This document shows, one piece after another, positions 1 through 12,000 of a stretch of 64,000 bases of DNA. Each line of letters begins with the position of its first letter. The stretch's first letter is position 1. The position numbers and the translations under genes were made by a program. The notes below the pieces were generated by a model that made no database searches, was not told the origin of the DNA, and saw nothing but the letters and a program-made list of their open reading frames with translations. This DNA is from Arcuatula senhousia (Eukaryota; Mollusca; Bivalvia; Mytilida; Mytilidae): contig OZ020307.1 of NCBI GenBank assembly GCA_963971305.1, positions 52,387,702 to 52,451,701 of the forward strand, given 5' to 3'.

Positions 1-712
1 GTAAAATATTAACAAATAAATCAACCAAAAACGAAGCCAAATCGTGTTGCTCATTAATAAACTACGTTTTTTTAATCATAACACGAACATTACGAAACAG
101 CTATTATGCGAATCCATCATATCAGTGATGAACAGAATGTCAGTGTCATATATACAGCTTGCACCAATGTTCATGTGTGTGCTATGCTGGTCTTTCACTG
201 AGTTGTGAAGACATAATTTAGAACAAAATCAGGTTCGTTTCATGTTATTATTGTACAAAAAACAATTATTTAGAACTTTTTCGTCTAAATAATTAATGTT
301 ATGCCCCTTTCAATTCTCTTAATCAGGAATAAACCAGTTTCTAGGCAAGTTAAATGCAAGTTAAAATGAAACACATAAAACAACTAGTTAGTTTACTTGT
401 ACATTGTACATACTTTGAAATTTCAACATCTATAACCACCTTAAATTATAATAAACAAAAATAAAGTGTCGCTGTTTTGCTACTTCATTTTAGCACAGAC
501 ATAAGTTAAACTTATAATTTATTGTTAAGCTATAGGACGAAAGATGTTCCTCGCCTACAGTATTGAATAATTCATGGACTTCAATCAAGAATTGGAAGAC
601 AAATGATAACTGAATGCAATAGCTGTTTAATTTTGAGATAATGTATCAAAATATATATTTTTTGTCTTGCCAGAAGTAAATAAAAGTGTCTTATAATTGT
701 GATTCTATGTGG
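1..712. other. Intergenic AT-rich sequence
   Basis: No coding exon, RNA gene or recognisable repeat was found. It lies beyond the 3' end of the minus-strand C4-like gene. Confidence 0.5.
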
Positions 713-718
713 TTTATT
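713..718 (-). terminator. Candidate poly(A) signal of the C4-like gene
   Basis: The minus strand reads AATAAA about 205 bases downstream of the C4-like stop codon. It is the only such hexamer seen between the stop and this point. Usage is inferred, since a hexamer like this can occur by chance in AT-rich DNA. Confidence 0.35.
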
Positions 719-923
719 TTACTAAACATGTAAAAATGTCTGCAAGGTGTAACAATATAACTACATGAAATAAAAAGTTCGATTCTGTATGATTATTAAC
801 AAAGTGTCAGTCTAGGATGAAAATAACAAGTTTCTTGCCGTCCGATATTACAAAGGCCTTCAATCGCACACAAGCAAGTGACCTGACGCCAAACAAAACC
901 TAAAGAAAAAGTTACAAAACACC

Positions 924-1411
924 TTATTTTGAACAAACAACACAGGTCATTTCCGCTCCTTCAACATAAGGAGGGCAAGGAGTTGCTCCATTGCAATTAA
1001 CAGATACAGAATATAGGACGGACTTTCCTGTCCAAGATGGCGCTTTCTTGGTAAAATCCGGATCTCTGTCAACACATATATACTCCGATGCCGCTTTATG
1101 TGAATAATACCCTGCGAACAGATAACCGCTGTATTCCTTTTTCCATCCGCCATAGCATGTTGTTCTTCCAGGAATCATTAATACCATTGATGACTTTGTT
1201 GAAAGACATACGGCACAATGAAACATATATAGATTATGTTTCTTATCAAACAATGTGTTTGGGATGTCTATTAAATAATTCTCAATCACAGTTGCACCAA
1301 TTACCGCCACGTTGTTTGTCTTGTCATCTTGAATTTCGAACTGTGGGGTTTCTGGGAGACATAACTTGTTAGGAGCGCCAACGGCTGTGTAAACAGACCC
1401 TCCAATAAATC
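924..1411 (-). CDS. C4-like gene exon 3 (C-terminal domain)
   Basis: The acceptor TAATTATAG precedes base 1411 and the stop TAA is at 926-924. It carries GFIGGSVYTAVGAPNKLCLP, the CAVC and MIPGRTTCYGGW motifs, SGYLFAGYYSHKAASEYICV and the terminal CVVCSK. These are the conserved cysteine-rich blocks of the C4-like domain. Confidence 0.85.
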
Positions 1412-3315
1412 CTATAATTAGAAATAGGGTATAATTAGCTAGTCTAATAAGAAGAGACCTTTAGACTTATTTTTAAGCCCACCGGGATGTAAATGTAAAA
1501 CGTTACATTTTATGCACGTTTATGTTACGGGTATTGTCATAATTTAGGCATTTTGATACCCAACTGGAATGATTAATCTAAATTCTAAACAAGCTTCAAG
1601 TAACGATAAACCGGTTACATTGAAGATCGCAATGGTTCTGATTTGGGTCATGCGTTTCTAAAGAGATGGTTGGTCAAACTGGTTTTTATTTTTTACCAAA
1701 CCTTAATCTTTCATTGAAAACTGTTCGTCTTATCACAACAGACAGGAATAAACTAAGTAAATAAGATTGATAATCATATCCTATTCCATAGTTTTGAAAT
1801 GTTTTACCAATGACAAACAACAATTTTGTCTCACAGCTGGATTGAAAAAATGGAATCGTAGAATATAGATGAGTCCGTTTAGTGGTTATATACTTATCTA
1901 AGTAATATATATCAAAGGAAGGAAAGCAAGTTCTTACAAAGTATCTTTGCAAGGGTCTTTACTAAGATAAATTAATCTTTTCAAAAATTACCATTATAAA
2001 CCAGGTTCACACCATCCCCGGTACAATTTGACTTCCCCCATCTAACATAAGTTGTTCCTCCTAAAATATAAAAAAAAACCAATTATTTCAGTTTATAGAA
2101 TTGGCAAACTTTCTTAAAACGGTCATTCATTGTACGAAGTCCCAACTAAAAGGAGTTAAAAAAGAATCAAGTGATTAAAAAGGGATACTGCTGTTTTAAA
2201 AATACATATATTCAAAAACAAATAACAAAAAGAATTATACAGATTTTAAAATCAAAACATTTTTTTATATCCCCAAAAAACTCTAACACTTCGATGAAGC
2301 CCCCCTTTTTAACTTACATCATCCGTTATCTCTAGTAATCACTTGACGTCAGTACATGTGTAGTCATCGTCGTCCGTCGTTGTAAAAGTTTCTTCCTGAA
2401 ACTTGGGGGATTGCTTTGAAACTTAGATGTCCTCTAACAAGATGAAATGTGGTGGCTAGCTTGGCTAAGAATAGATTAGGGGTCAGGCCACAATTCGCGA
2501 TTTTTAAATCAACGAGACTTACAAATGGAAAAATAATAATGATTCAACCTGCCTTCTAGGCATTAAAAACTGTAGAAATCTCTTCATTTAGTCGAAATGG
2601 TCTGAAAACAATTTATGAAGGGGAAAAAGATTTGGTGTTCGTGTTTTGGACAAAAAAAAATATTGGTGCAGATAGAGAAAAGCTGTTACTTGATTAATCG
2701 GGAAGTATACATAGTGAACTGAGTAAACAAAAATATTCATTAGACAGATGCTGTTAGATGACCAAATAGTATGGTCATGGCCAAATATTATCAAGGTTTT
2801 GGTTTATAATGATCCTTTATTGGAGTTTAAGGCCTCCGATGCCACATAATGTGCGAATATTGAACTGTTTTCATTCAATCAGTCATTGAAGTCAAATGAG
2901 CGATTTAGGATTTTTGAACTAATGCAGTAGATTTGTACTTACTATTTTCCTGTTTATTTACTTCCGTTGTCAACTTGTTCAAATCATCGCGTAACTTCGT
3001 AAAGACTCGAGAAGCCTCAGACGAAGCAACATTTTTCACTGCTAACTTCATTTTCTCCATCGCAGTTTTAATTCTGCTCATCTGATCTGAAGTAGCTTGG
3101 TTTGATTTCTCAGTAATACCAGCATCAATATATTCCTGGAGCTCTATGTTCATTTTGGATACATCAATTTCAGCAATCAGTGGTGCTTTTACTTTGTCAA
3201 GAAGGGGAAGTTTTCTTTTCGAGCAATTTTTATTTTTACATATCTCTCCACTCGCTAATATCAAGTCCGTAAGTAGAAGAAAAGTGTATATTTTCACTAA
3301 AACGTTGTAAGGCAT
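924..3315 (-). CDS. Secreted short-chain collagen C4-like protein without collagen repeat (3 exons)
   Basis: Exons (minus strand): 3315-2943, 2060-1992, 1411-924. They join in frame to 309 residues. All junctions are GT-AG: donor GTAAGT after exon 1, both introns phase 1. I chose the Met at 3315 rather than 3372 because it sits directly before a hydrophobic signal peptide (VLVKIYTFLLLTDLILASG). Residues about 45-130 are charged, heptad-like and probably coiled coil. The C-terminal half has the hallmarks of the family annotated as short-chain collagen C4-like in sponges and bivalves: GTTYVRWGK, LVYNG, LCLPETP, MIPGRTTCYGGW, CPPYVEGAEMTCVVCSK. No Gly-X-Y tract is present, so trimerisation would depend on the coiled coil. 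The likely role is an extracellular structural or recognition protein; its ligand is unknown. All exons look intact. Confidence 0.82.
1412..1991. other. C4-like intron 2
   Basis: Non-coding. Around 1618-1690 there is a decayed copy of the dispersed repeat that begins GATCGCAATGG; better copies are at 30304 and 61404. Nothing else was recognised. Confidence 0.5.
1992..2060 (-). CDS. C4-like gene exon 2
   Basis: A 69-nt exon, phase 1 on both sides, with acceptor TATATTTTAG and donor GTAATT. It encodes GTTYVRWGKSNCTGDG followed by VNLVYNG, the start of the C4-like domain. It is too short for an ORF scan and was placed by motif and splice phase. Confidence 0.82.
2061..2942. other. C4-like intron 1
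   Basis: No conserved exon was seen. Positions 2340-2480 hold a fragment of the dispersed repeat containing GTCGTCCGTCGTTG, related to the copy near 53560. Confidence 0.45.
2943..3315 (-). CDS. C4-like gene exon 1 (signal peptide and coiled coil)
   Basis: This exon encodes the signal peptide, a short basic cysteine segment (CKNKNCSKRK) and a long charged amphipathic region ending in NKLTTEVNKQEN. The donor GTAAGT follows a phase-1 break. The ORF extends upstream to 3372, but that extension would bury the signal peptide. Confidence 0.78.
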
Positions 3316-4011
3316 AGCTTTCTTTTTGATAAAAGTTGCTTCTCGTTGAAGAGTTTTATTTTTAACTAGCATAAAACATTGCCGTTTTAACTATATCGAA
3401 CTATTTGCCAAGACACCGCGTGTACGTGAATCCAATTTGAATGCCTTTTAATATAAATACAGCTAATAGCATAAACACATAGTTTTCAATGATGTTATTG
3501 CTTGATTATATTGTTTATCAAACATTTTTGATATAAATTAAACATTCTGACAGTAACATTAACAATGACGTGGAAGCGTTGTGTTCTTGTACAAAAATGA
3601 GACCACCCAAACTCAGTCTGGTGTAATTTATTGAATTTGTACGTGCAAGATAATTCATTTTGAAAAGAAACAAATCTCTTGTAAGAGATTATAGTTTTAC
3701 GTAATGGTATGATAAATGTTGAATATAATGAACGTTCCTATTTGATACATGTGCTATCTATATCCAGTTAAATAGTCAAAAGAACCCGGCAGGCCGGGTC
3801 TAATACGAAACTATACGTAGAAAGTATCAAAAAGCGAAGTACATGTATACATTTTTATATGATTAATAAACTATCTTAATGAAACTACAAAGTCTAGCTT
3901 TTATCGTTTATTAAGAGAACATTTGACGTTGACAATTTTCCACGAGAGTTTTCTATAAGTGTGAAATCTACAAAATTTGTCATTACGTTACATATATAGA
4001 ATATTCCAATT
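3316..4011. other. Upstream region of the C4-like gene
   Basis: AT-rich, with no recognisable exon. It should contain the C4-like promoter, but I could not define one. Confidence 0.4.
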
Positions 4012-5082
4012 GATATATGGGTCATTCTCAAAAAATGTCCTTATTACGTGGCAGTCAAAATATTTCCACGTATAATTGAGTTTAAACAATATCTTTTGTC
4101 TTGAGTAATATATGCACCAAGATTCACTTCTGACATAAACAAATAAACGCTATCTTTAAAAAAGACATTACAGCGCAATTTTAAAACTCAAAAATTGACC
4201 ACAATCGTCTGTCCTATGAGTAATTTTTTAAGTTAAAAGTCCTTAAAAAATATGATAATGTGCAAGTAGACTATGGAAATCATGATGGGTTTTTCTTTGG
4301 CCATCTATCTGTCTTATCTATAAAATAAACTGGGATAGACATCATTGAAAATTTTTTTCTGGCGAATCAAAAAATGTCCCCTCTGAAAATGTCTTTGCTG
4401 TTACTGGTAGATAGAATTGAAAATAAATTGTACGTATATCCTTATCAGGCAACAAATAAGGACATAGAAACATCCAAACACATCCATTTATCTAAGTTAC
4501 AGTTACATTTTTGAGAAAAATTTACATATCTTCATTACAATGTAAAGAATGTAAGCTGAATTGGAGGCGTATTTTTTTTCCATGTCCATAATGTTACCGC
4601 GATATCTCAGAGACTATAGAGGTATATGGTTGTAGCTGCTATAGGTAAATTTTACATCTTGACCAATCATATCTGAGACCCAAAAGAATGATGGAGACAT
4701 TATCATTTAATAATTTAAGCAAATAATGTTCCCGTAATTCCCTGATGTTACTGTTCCCTGCTGTTACTGTTCAAATGTGTAACAGCATAGACAAATTATA
4801 AGTAAAAGATTCTTGAATCCGTCTTCTTTGTATATGGCTTCTGATTTAAAAGCGCTAAAATTACTCTAATAACTGAATTTATCCATATAGAGTGTTATTA
4901 ATATATTTTCTTTCTCAGAGTTCATGGTTTAAGTATAATATTTCAACCTGAGAATCGGTAACAGGAGGGACATTTTGACAGTAATAGCTGAGACATTTTT
5001 TGTAACATACAGGACATGTTTGTAAAGGTACAACAAATCATCTGTTTTTGCATTCTGTTAGTTAGAAAGTGGCACAAATACT

Positions 5083-5251
5083 TTAATTTGGTTCCCCAGT
5101 TTGGTATTTTTGGTTCTACTGTGTTATGCTCTTCATATTCATACAGCTTTTGGCATTTTCAATATTTTTGATAGAGCGCCTCTGATGAGTCTTGAATAGA
5201 CGAAACGCGCGTCAGGCGTAGCAAAATTTATTGTCTGGAACTTTGTTGTCA
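5083..5251 (+). mobile_element. Partial retrozyme copy (169 bp)
   Basis: It starts at AATTTGGTTCCCCAG and ends at GTTGTCATTTGTAT. The 358-bp array at 35839-36740 has the same 3' end. It contains one intact hammerhead core. Confidence 0.75.
5176..5219 (+). ncRNA. Hammerhead ribozyme
   Basis: Helix I is GCGCCT with AGGCGT. The core CTGATGA is followed by helix II GTC/GAC with a 7-nt loop, then GAAA, then a 2-bp helix III (AC/GT, loop GCGC). The cleavage triplet is GTC at 5211-5213. All invariant hammerhead positions are present. The very short helix III matches the minimal metazoan type that usually works as a dimer. Confidence 0.8.
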
Positions 5252-6097
5252 TTTGTATTTAATACAACAGCTTAAGATATCGAAACGCAATTGTGTCAAT
5301 ACTTTGGGGGAAAATTCTTGTATTTGTTGCTAAAATAGTGGTAACATCAGAGACAAATAGCCGGTAACATAGTGGACATTCAGTGAAGTTTAACCAGTCA
5401 TAAAATGCGATATTTAATGATAAAGATAGCCCATCTACATAATTTATTAGATATTGCCCCAAAACATGTTATTTATTGCATTAGAATAAACATTTATTGT
5501 CAAGAAGTCTTTATTTATTGCTATTAGTTGTCCGTGATGTTACGCATTGTCCCTGATGTTACCAGTCTAATTTGCTCAATTGTTGTCTAATACATAACCC
5601 TCTGAACAATGATATTTTGCAACTGAAACTAGTTAACCTTATTGTTCATCATAATGTCAATGAAGAAGTGAAATGTCATATATTGCATTTGATATGTTAG
5701 TTAGTTTTGACCCGTTTGCTGAACTGTTTAAAATCATTGTCTTATGATGCTCTTAAAAACAAATTTTTGAGCTAACCTTTATTTCTGACGCTTGCAAAGT
5801 ACTTGTTCTGTCCCTATGTGGCAAGTTATGCATGAATTTTTAAATAAAAGATTAAAGCTTTCTTTCATTGCAACGTTTTTTATGTGGTAACATCAAGGAC
5901 AGCCAAATCAACCCTGAAGGACAATGACTAAAAAAAATCAAAATATATTCGATTTGATTTTTACTCTTTGCTTGTTTTGTTTACTGAAATGATAGAGGAT
6001 ACTAATAAGTAAATTACAAACTTTCTGTGAGCAATTCTAATATTCAAGTTTGCCTACCTCGAAATATAGACATTTTTTGAGAATGACCCATATCATT

Positions 6098-6650
6098 TAT
6101 TTTTTTTTCTGTAATTCCATCTTATACAATAATGCTGTGTTCTGTGAGCTCAACAAAATTAGCATTTTTTTCCACAAAAACAATATTACTACTGATCTTA
6201 TGGAAGCTGCCGTTATATTTCATTTCAAATGCCGGGTAATTGCAAAAAGTGCCAATTCTTAAAAACAGAAAAGACTTAAAGACTGACATTTATTAACAGT
6301 TTTCCGCCTCTTAAGTACTATTTTTTGGGAGATATCATTCACAAGTATTGTATACATGAAGTTCTTCAGTATCACACACAGTCCAAATTCATTAAAACTA
6401 GGCAAGTGAAATCAAAGGCTATAAACCTTAATTACCGATAAGTTTGCTGGATAAGAGAAGAAAGAACAACTGCCATAAAAAAAATAAAAAATCTTCTCAT
6501 ATATCAAAGGCAAAACGTAAATTTCCAAAATTTGTTATTAGAAGGAACAAGTGATTCCAAAAAGACAAAAAAAATGATAATACCACCACGAACCTGCTCC
6601 AAAAGCAAATTAACAACCGATGATTTACATGCTAAGCTCGTTATATGTCC
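6098..6650. other. Intergenic AT-rich sequence
   Basis: No exon, RNA or clear repeat was recognised. Confidence 0.4.
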
Positions 6651-6654
6651 TTTT

Positions 6655-6880
6655 TAGGGACGGACCATTTAACTTGAAGGGGGATCCTTGGTTTTTTATT
6701 TTGGTCAAAAAAAATTTCGGAAGTGTCGCGACAGAATATTTTTATTATCATTATTTTATATGGCAGAAATCCTTCAATATTTCTTGCTTGCCCTCTGCTG
6801 CCAAAACATTTTGTTTCATGAAACATAATTTTCAGAATATATTCTCAGGAAAAAAACAAGCCCCCCCCCCTTTAAGGTAA
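6655..6880. repeat. MITE-like repeat with imperfect terminal inversion
   Basis: The left end GGACCATTTAACTTGAAGGG is mirrored by CCCCTTTAAGGTAAATGGTC at the right end. A related copy lies at about 14985-15262. No ORF of its own. Confidence 0.5.
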
Positions 6881-6904
6881 ATGGTCTGATTAAAAAAAAA
6901 GAGT

Positions 6905-7172
6905 TAAATTGTCAATATATGACGTCAAAATAAAAAGAAGCGGAGGTACCAATGATCATCCGAATGTCAAAAGTCCGAGAGGGTTACGACAAACAAACTA
7001 TGTAGCAAGACAAAATAGAAACACAAAATTTAAAAACAACTTAATAGCTATAAACATCGCCAACTCAACGAGGGTGGGTGAATTTAAGTGCTCCGGAAGG
7101 AAGAGAAAGCAGCTCCTTCTTTCTATAGCACACCCGTCGCACTGCCAGTTGTCAATTCAGTGTGTCTTTATG
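6905..7172 (-). mobile_element. 3' tail fragment of the RT element family
   Basis: The inverse-orientation tail includes GTGCTCCGGAAGGAAGAGAA and GCACACCCGTCGCACTG. These correspond to the sequence downstream of the reverse-transcriptase ORF at 59087-59296. 5'-truncated. Confidence 0.6.
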
Positions 7173-7329
7173 AATGACCAGTAAATACATAAGGGTATAT
7201 AGTTCTATAGAGCAAATTCGTGTTTTTTCAGTTTCCTTTTAATTACGGGGAAAAAGTTTAAAGGAGGCTTTAAAAAATACGACTTAAGATTGGGACGTAT
7301 TCTTAGACTTTACTTCGGCATGTGTCCTT

Positions 7330-8107
7330 ATACAATTATCATCCGTGTTGGTGTGTGACCCGGTGGTTTCTTTCCCTGAGAAAGTTAGGTCACCCGAGGG
7401 ATTGCCCCTCGGGTGACATTTCTTGTCGAGGGGAAAGAAATGCCGGTTCACATATCATCTGGGGTGATAACTGTTATATTATATCGAATATTTCAATGAA
7501 ACAATTCAATATAAACTTTGAAACATATTTTGGACATTTTAACCTTATTTCATTGGAAAAAAACCCAGCCCATACAATGTTGAAGAAAAAAAAGACGCGG
7601 GTCTCACGTGCAAAATCTCACGAGAGGGTGACCTGACCATGCGACCCAACGATTATCGGTTGACCCAGTAGAATATCTCATGTCACATGACCGCGTCTTA
7701 GCGAATCATAATACAGATTTTCATATGAGTATACAATATTATACAATTATCACCCTAGTTGGTGTGTGACCCGATGATTTATTTACCCGAGAAAGTAAGG
7801 TCGTCCGAGGGTTTGCCCAGAGGGTGACCTTACTTTTCGAGGGGAAAGAAATGCCGGTTCATCTAGGGTGATTACGGTTATATTATATCGAATATTTAAG
7901 TGAAACAAATTCAATATTAATTTTTAAACATATTTCGGACATTTTATACATTTTCCAGCATATACAATGTTGAAGAAAAAACATGGGGTTCACGTGCAAA
8001 ATCTAACGAGACTGTGACTTTACTAGGCGACCCAACGATTACCGGTTGACCCAGCGACATGACCGCGTCTAAGCGAATCACAATAAAGATTTTTATATGA
8101 GTATATA
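7330..8107. repeat. Two tandem copies of a 370-410-bp unit with an internal hairpin
   Basis: Both copies begin near ACAATTATCA and GTTGGTGTGTGACCC and end near GCGAATCA and ATATGAGTATA. The first copy (about 7330-7735) has a perfect 12-bp hairpin, GTCACCCGAGGG/CCCTCGGGTGAC (7389-7417). In the second copy the arm is mutated. Confidence 0.65.
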
Positions 8108-9022
8108 ATATTATCCAAGGATATATATATTCATCATGGATGCAAGAGCCTCATTTCGCCATTTTTTTAACTTTAAAGATTTTTAAATATAAAAACAAAA
8201 CATTTTTCCAGAAAATTAAATGTAATTAACTGTTGAAGTTTTGCGTGCAAATGTAACATAGTCACCCTTGTCAATAATATTTTCTTGGATTTTGTGTTTA
8301 TTTAACATTTTATAGTGTTTGTTTTTACAATATGATGTGTTTATTTTATAAATATTACAATTCCACTATTGTTTTACATGTATGTTTCCGCAAAAGGTCA
8401 ATTTTAACATTATTTTGTCACCTTTCAATGTTTACGACCAGTACAAATTTTCCATAAAAACACTTATATAATACCTGAATGTTATACAATGTTGAATCCA
8501 CTGGTTGAATCAGCAGTGCCAGAGCGGTTGCCTTCAATTGAAACTACGCAGCTTGATTCCCAAGCAATGTTGATTTTGTACCACTTTCAGATTCAGATCC
8601 AGTAAAGGTGGGGAAAAGATAATTTTAACTTGTTATTCTGAACTCAGTATTTCGGCTCATAATTATTTTCGCTTTTATTGACAGAAACAAACCGTGCAAC
8701 CATCGTCGTCGTCAAATTATTATTGTTAGTTTACTTATGTACTGTGGATTTCAAATTGTGATTAAATAAACATTATATTCATACGATCTTCGGATTTCCT
8801 AAATGCCCTGTTTTCTCGAACTCAAAAAATACAAAACGCGAAGTGACATTTACCGTAGGGTTACACAAAACTGCAACAATATTTTCCATTTAATTTCTAT
8901 AAAAGTGTCATGTGATTTAGATATATACAGTATACTAAACCAATCCTTTGAAAAATCTACTTCCTTATTGTCCTTTTTAATCTTCCTGTTGGATCAAGGG
9001 TTTTACATGTATAGGGACAAAT
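8108..9022. other. Region upstream of receptor gene A
   Basis: No exon was seen. A weak tRNA-like phrase is present at about 8515-8570 but does not make a tRNA. The receptor A promoter must lie here or further upstream; no clear core element was found. Confidence 0.35.
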
Positions 9023-9098
9023 ATGAATCAATTATATGTATTGCACATATTGCTGACAATGTCTGGATTTTTAAAAAGAAGCAACCAAGAAGAAATGC
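9023..9098 (+). CDS. Receptor A exon 1 (signal peptide)
   Basis: It begins MNQLYVLHILLTMSGF and resembles the receptor C start MNKVYVLLILC. It ends in phase 1 at donor GTATGT, the phase needed by exon 2. The cleavage site is unclear because the peptide continues KRSNQEEM. Confidence 0.62.
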
Positions 9099-12000
9099 GT
9101 ATGTATATTTAATCTATTTGTTTAACGTTTCTTTAATTTTTGAGTTTTTCTTTTTGATATCAATATAACTGAATTTTTTAAACAACTAGAAAATTACATT
9201 TTCTTAATGTTGCCTGTCAAAAGATTATTGAAATACTAATAGAACTTGACCCTTACCGTTTTGGAAGTTTTTGGGGAACATATTGCTTCGAAACAATGAA
9301 TTTTTCATTCGTGTTTAAATTCAAATAAATAAATTTAAAAAAAAACATTATTAGTTGCATTTGCATTTAAAGAAAACTGGGTTTATTTTCTTGTAACTTT
9401 AAAATGAGTCGAAAGAATTTGATTGGATTAATGATCATTTAAACTACGCCTAATATCGTAAAGAAAATACTATCGAATCCAGTTAAAACAGGAATACAAC
9501 AAGACTTTGCGGTCGCACGGACACCAAGTGCAATGTGTTAATATTAAAACACCGATTAAATTAACAGAATTTTTTATATATTTTTATCAAAAAAATTTTA
9601 TTTTACTAAATTTTCAACCCGAATATATCAATAAATTTATCAATAAGTATTAACTGTCATATTTTTTTGGTTATAGAAGCCATAAACTAAATTTTTAATG
9701 GTGCACATCTTATATAATTATTCAATGTGCACAGTGAAAATCTAGTTCAATAAACAAAAAAAATATAACAGTTATTTCTTAAGATATAATGGGGATATCA
9801 ACATGCTATACGTTTTTGCTCTCAGGAGATAATATAATCCATATTTCATGCCAATTTTGAGAATTAAGCATTTTGGTTATAATGGCAATCATTAACATCA
9901 ACATGATTGTATCAATGATATTTTAACCCAAAGATAGAAGTTTTTCATTTTCAACTGCAGATAATATGAAGCTAAATGTTGAAATAGGGTAACATGTATT
10001 TAGAAAACATACATTTATTTTCTTAAATTCAATTTCAAAACAAACTTTTTTTTCAAATTTGCAATGGGAATAGCTTTTATCTGGTTATTAAGCAACCATT
10101 ATAATAGTCCGACGAAACTGTGAACAAATGCTTTAAATTTGAGTACTTTTTGTCATTGCTACCCTATTCTACCTTATTTTATCAACGTATAGTCATTTGA
10201 TAAATTTACATCACAAAGCTGCCTAAGAAACTGTTATTCCTGTGGTAACTAGGCAATAGGACACTTTATTTAGCCTCATACATAAATGCATCGAATGAAG
10301 TTTTATTAACAGATCATGCTACTTTACAAAGAAACGACATGTCAGTAGTGTTGAAGTGTGATGTTGGACGAATTTCTATTCAGAATATCAGTAGCGAGGA
10401 AAGATATGACAAAAGATGTGGAGGCGACTTTTGTACCACACCTAAGCTGCACACAGATATTAAATCGAATTGTGATGCATCAACTACATGTACAGTGAGT
10501 CAAGACCATCTTCGTTTTTGTAGTCGTTCACCAATATGTATCAAAAAAGTGGATTACAAATGCACACGTTAGTAAAAAATATATTTTTGATAAAGATTAT
10601 AAATGCATTCATTAACAAGGGGTCTATATCAAAATAGCAACTTTCAAAAATAGCGACAGATAAAGGAACGGCCTTTTCTGTAGTAAACCCACATTTTGCT
10701 AAGTGGAAGGGGCTTTGACTGGTCTAAATTGGTCTCAGGCCTTATCACGTTTAAATTATTTGCATATATCTTTTTTCATGTTATCATATTTGAAAACAAT
10801 GTTTCTCTTAGTTTCATCCAATTTATCAATGTTTCAACCAGTTCTGGAAAAATATTTCTCACCTCTTGAGAAAATTTTGTTCTAAGCCTAATTGCACGTG
10901 CAATTTATGATCAACCTTTTTAAATTTTTTTACCTACATGTATAGACATTAGAGGAAAGCCTTCTACAACTAATTTCTCGATGATAATTGAATTTCTAAC
11001 ATCTCCGGAAATAAATTTGATATTTTAATCGCTCGGCAAGCCTTGCCATTAATTGATGTTAGAAATTCCATAATCAACTCGATCGCGTTGTAGAAGCTTT
11101 ATATCTAGAAATAAATGAAAAAATGCTGAAATCTATTTTATTTGAATATGTCAGAAATCTTCGACACTGCCAGGAAAATCTGCCAAAAATAATTAATATT
11201 ATGTCCAAACTTAACTATGTCTTATTTATGGAGATTTTCAGGTAAGCAGCTTATTTCATTATTATTCAATTTAATTGTGATAAAACACAACTGCCCTCAT
11301 TGCCTTGCTTTGAAAAAATCCTTATTTAAACATTTCACTAAAGCACACTGTCAGGCTTGATTAACCCATTTATTATCTACACATTTTAAAATACTCATTC
11401 ATTGCGTTAAGAATTCGTTCCATAGTGATTAAGCTGTGTGAATGTCGACTGATCAAACATGTACCTGATAAGCCGTACCCAAAGGTGTTAATGAGAGTTT
11501 AATAAAACATACCAATACTCACGTAAAGGTGATTTTGGTAAGGCATGTAAATTACTTATTCCTCTTAGAACGTAAAAAATTGATATTTTACAGCACTTCT
11601 ACATTAAATTGAAAACCTTTTTCTCCTCAGACTTCATGACACAAGTTCAATAGCAATCAAACTTAATACAGTTGTTTATTAAAATAAATGTTAGAGAACT
11701 GTTGTTGGGGTTATCATTTTTTTTTAAAATAAATGAGTGGTATTGCTAGATTGACTTGATATGTTTATTAGATGAAACTTCCTGTACCATTCCTTTTAGT
11801 ATTTATTTAGCTTAAAACGTGATAAATGACCATTTTCAGATCGCAAAATTGTTATGTTTGTTTAACTCTCCCAAAACTATTAATATTGGATAAAAGTTTT
11901 CAAATACATGTAACGCATATAAGGTAAAAATAACCGTCTTTTTTTCTTACAACCGGAATCCTATATAAAGAAAGAAACAAAGAGTCACAGATGGGACATG

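Larger units (their letters stand above)
4012..6097. mobile_element. Non-autonomous element bounded by 23-27-bp inverted repeats
   Basis: GGGTCATTCTCAAAAAATGTC begins at about 4019, and its reverse complement ends at about 6090, flanked in both cases by TGATAT-type sequence. Inside there is no transposase ORF. There are scattered GTAACATCA..GGACA-like phrases and an inserted hammerhead-bearing repeat at 5083-5251. A terminal-inverted-repeat DNA transposon derivative is the simplest reading; target-site duplication is unclear. Confidence 0.55.

Noticed and set aside
6909..7184. Plus-strand 91-codon open frame
   Set aside because: It is antisense read-through of the dispersed RT-element tail.
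7389..7417. Bacterial-type terminator or CRISPR-like hairpin
   Set aside because: The context is eukaryotic, there is no repeat-spacer pattern, and the hairpin belongs to a two-copy tandem repeat.
8515..8570. tRNA-like phrase GCCAGAGCGGTTGCC with GCTTGATTCCC
   Set aside because: No acceptor stem or anticodon arm; at best a decayed SINE head.
8803..9168. 121-codon open frame as a single-exon gene
   Set aside because: A different frame of the same stretch gives a signal-peptide exon with the phase-1 donor expected for receptor A and similarity to receptor C exon 1.
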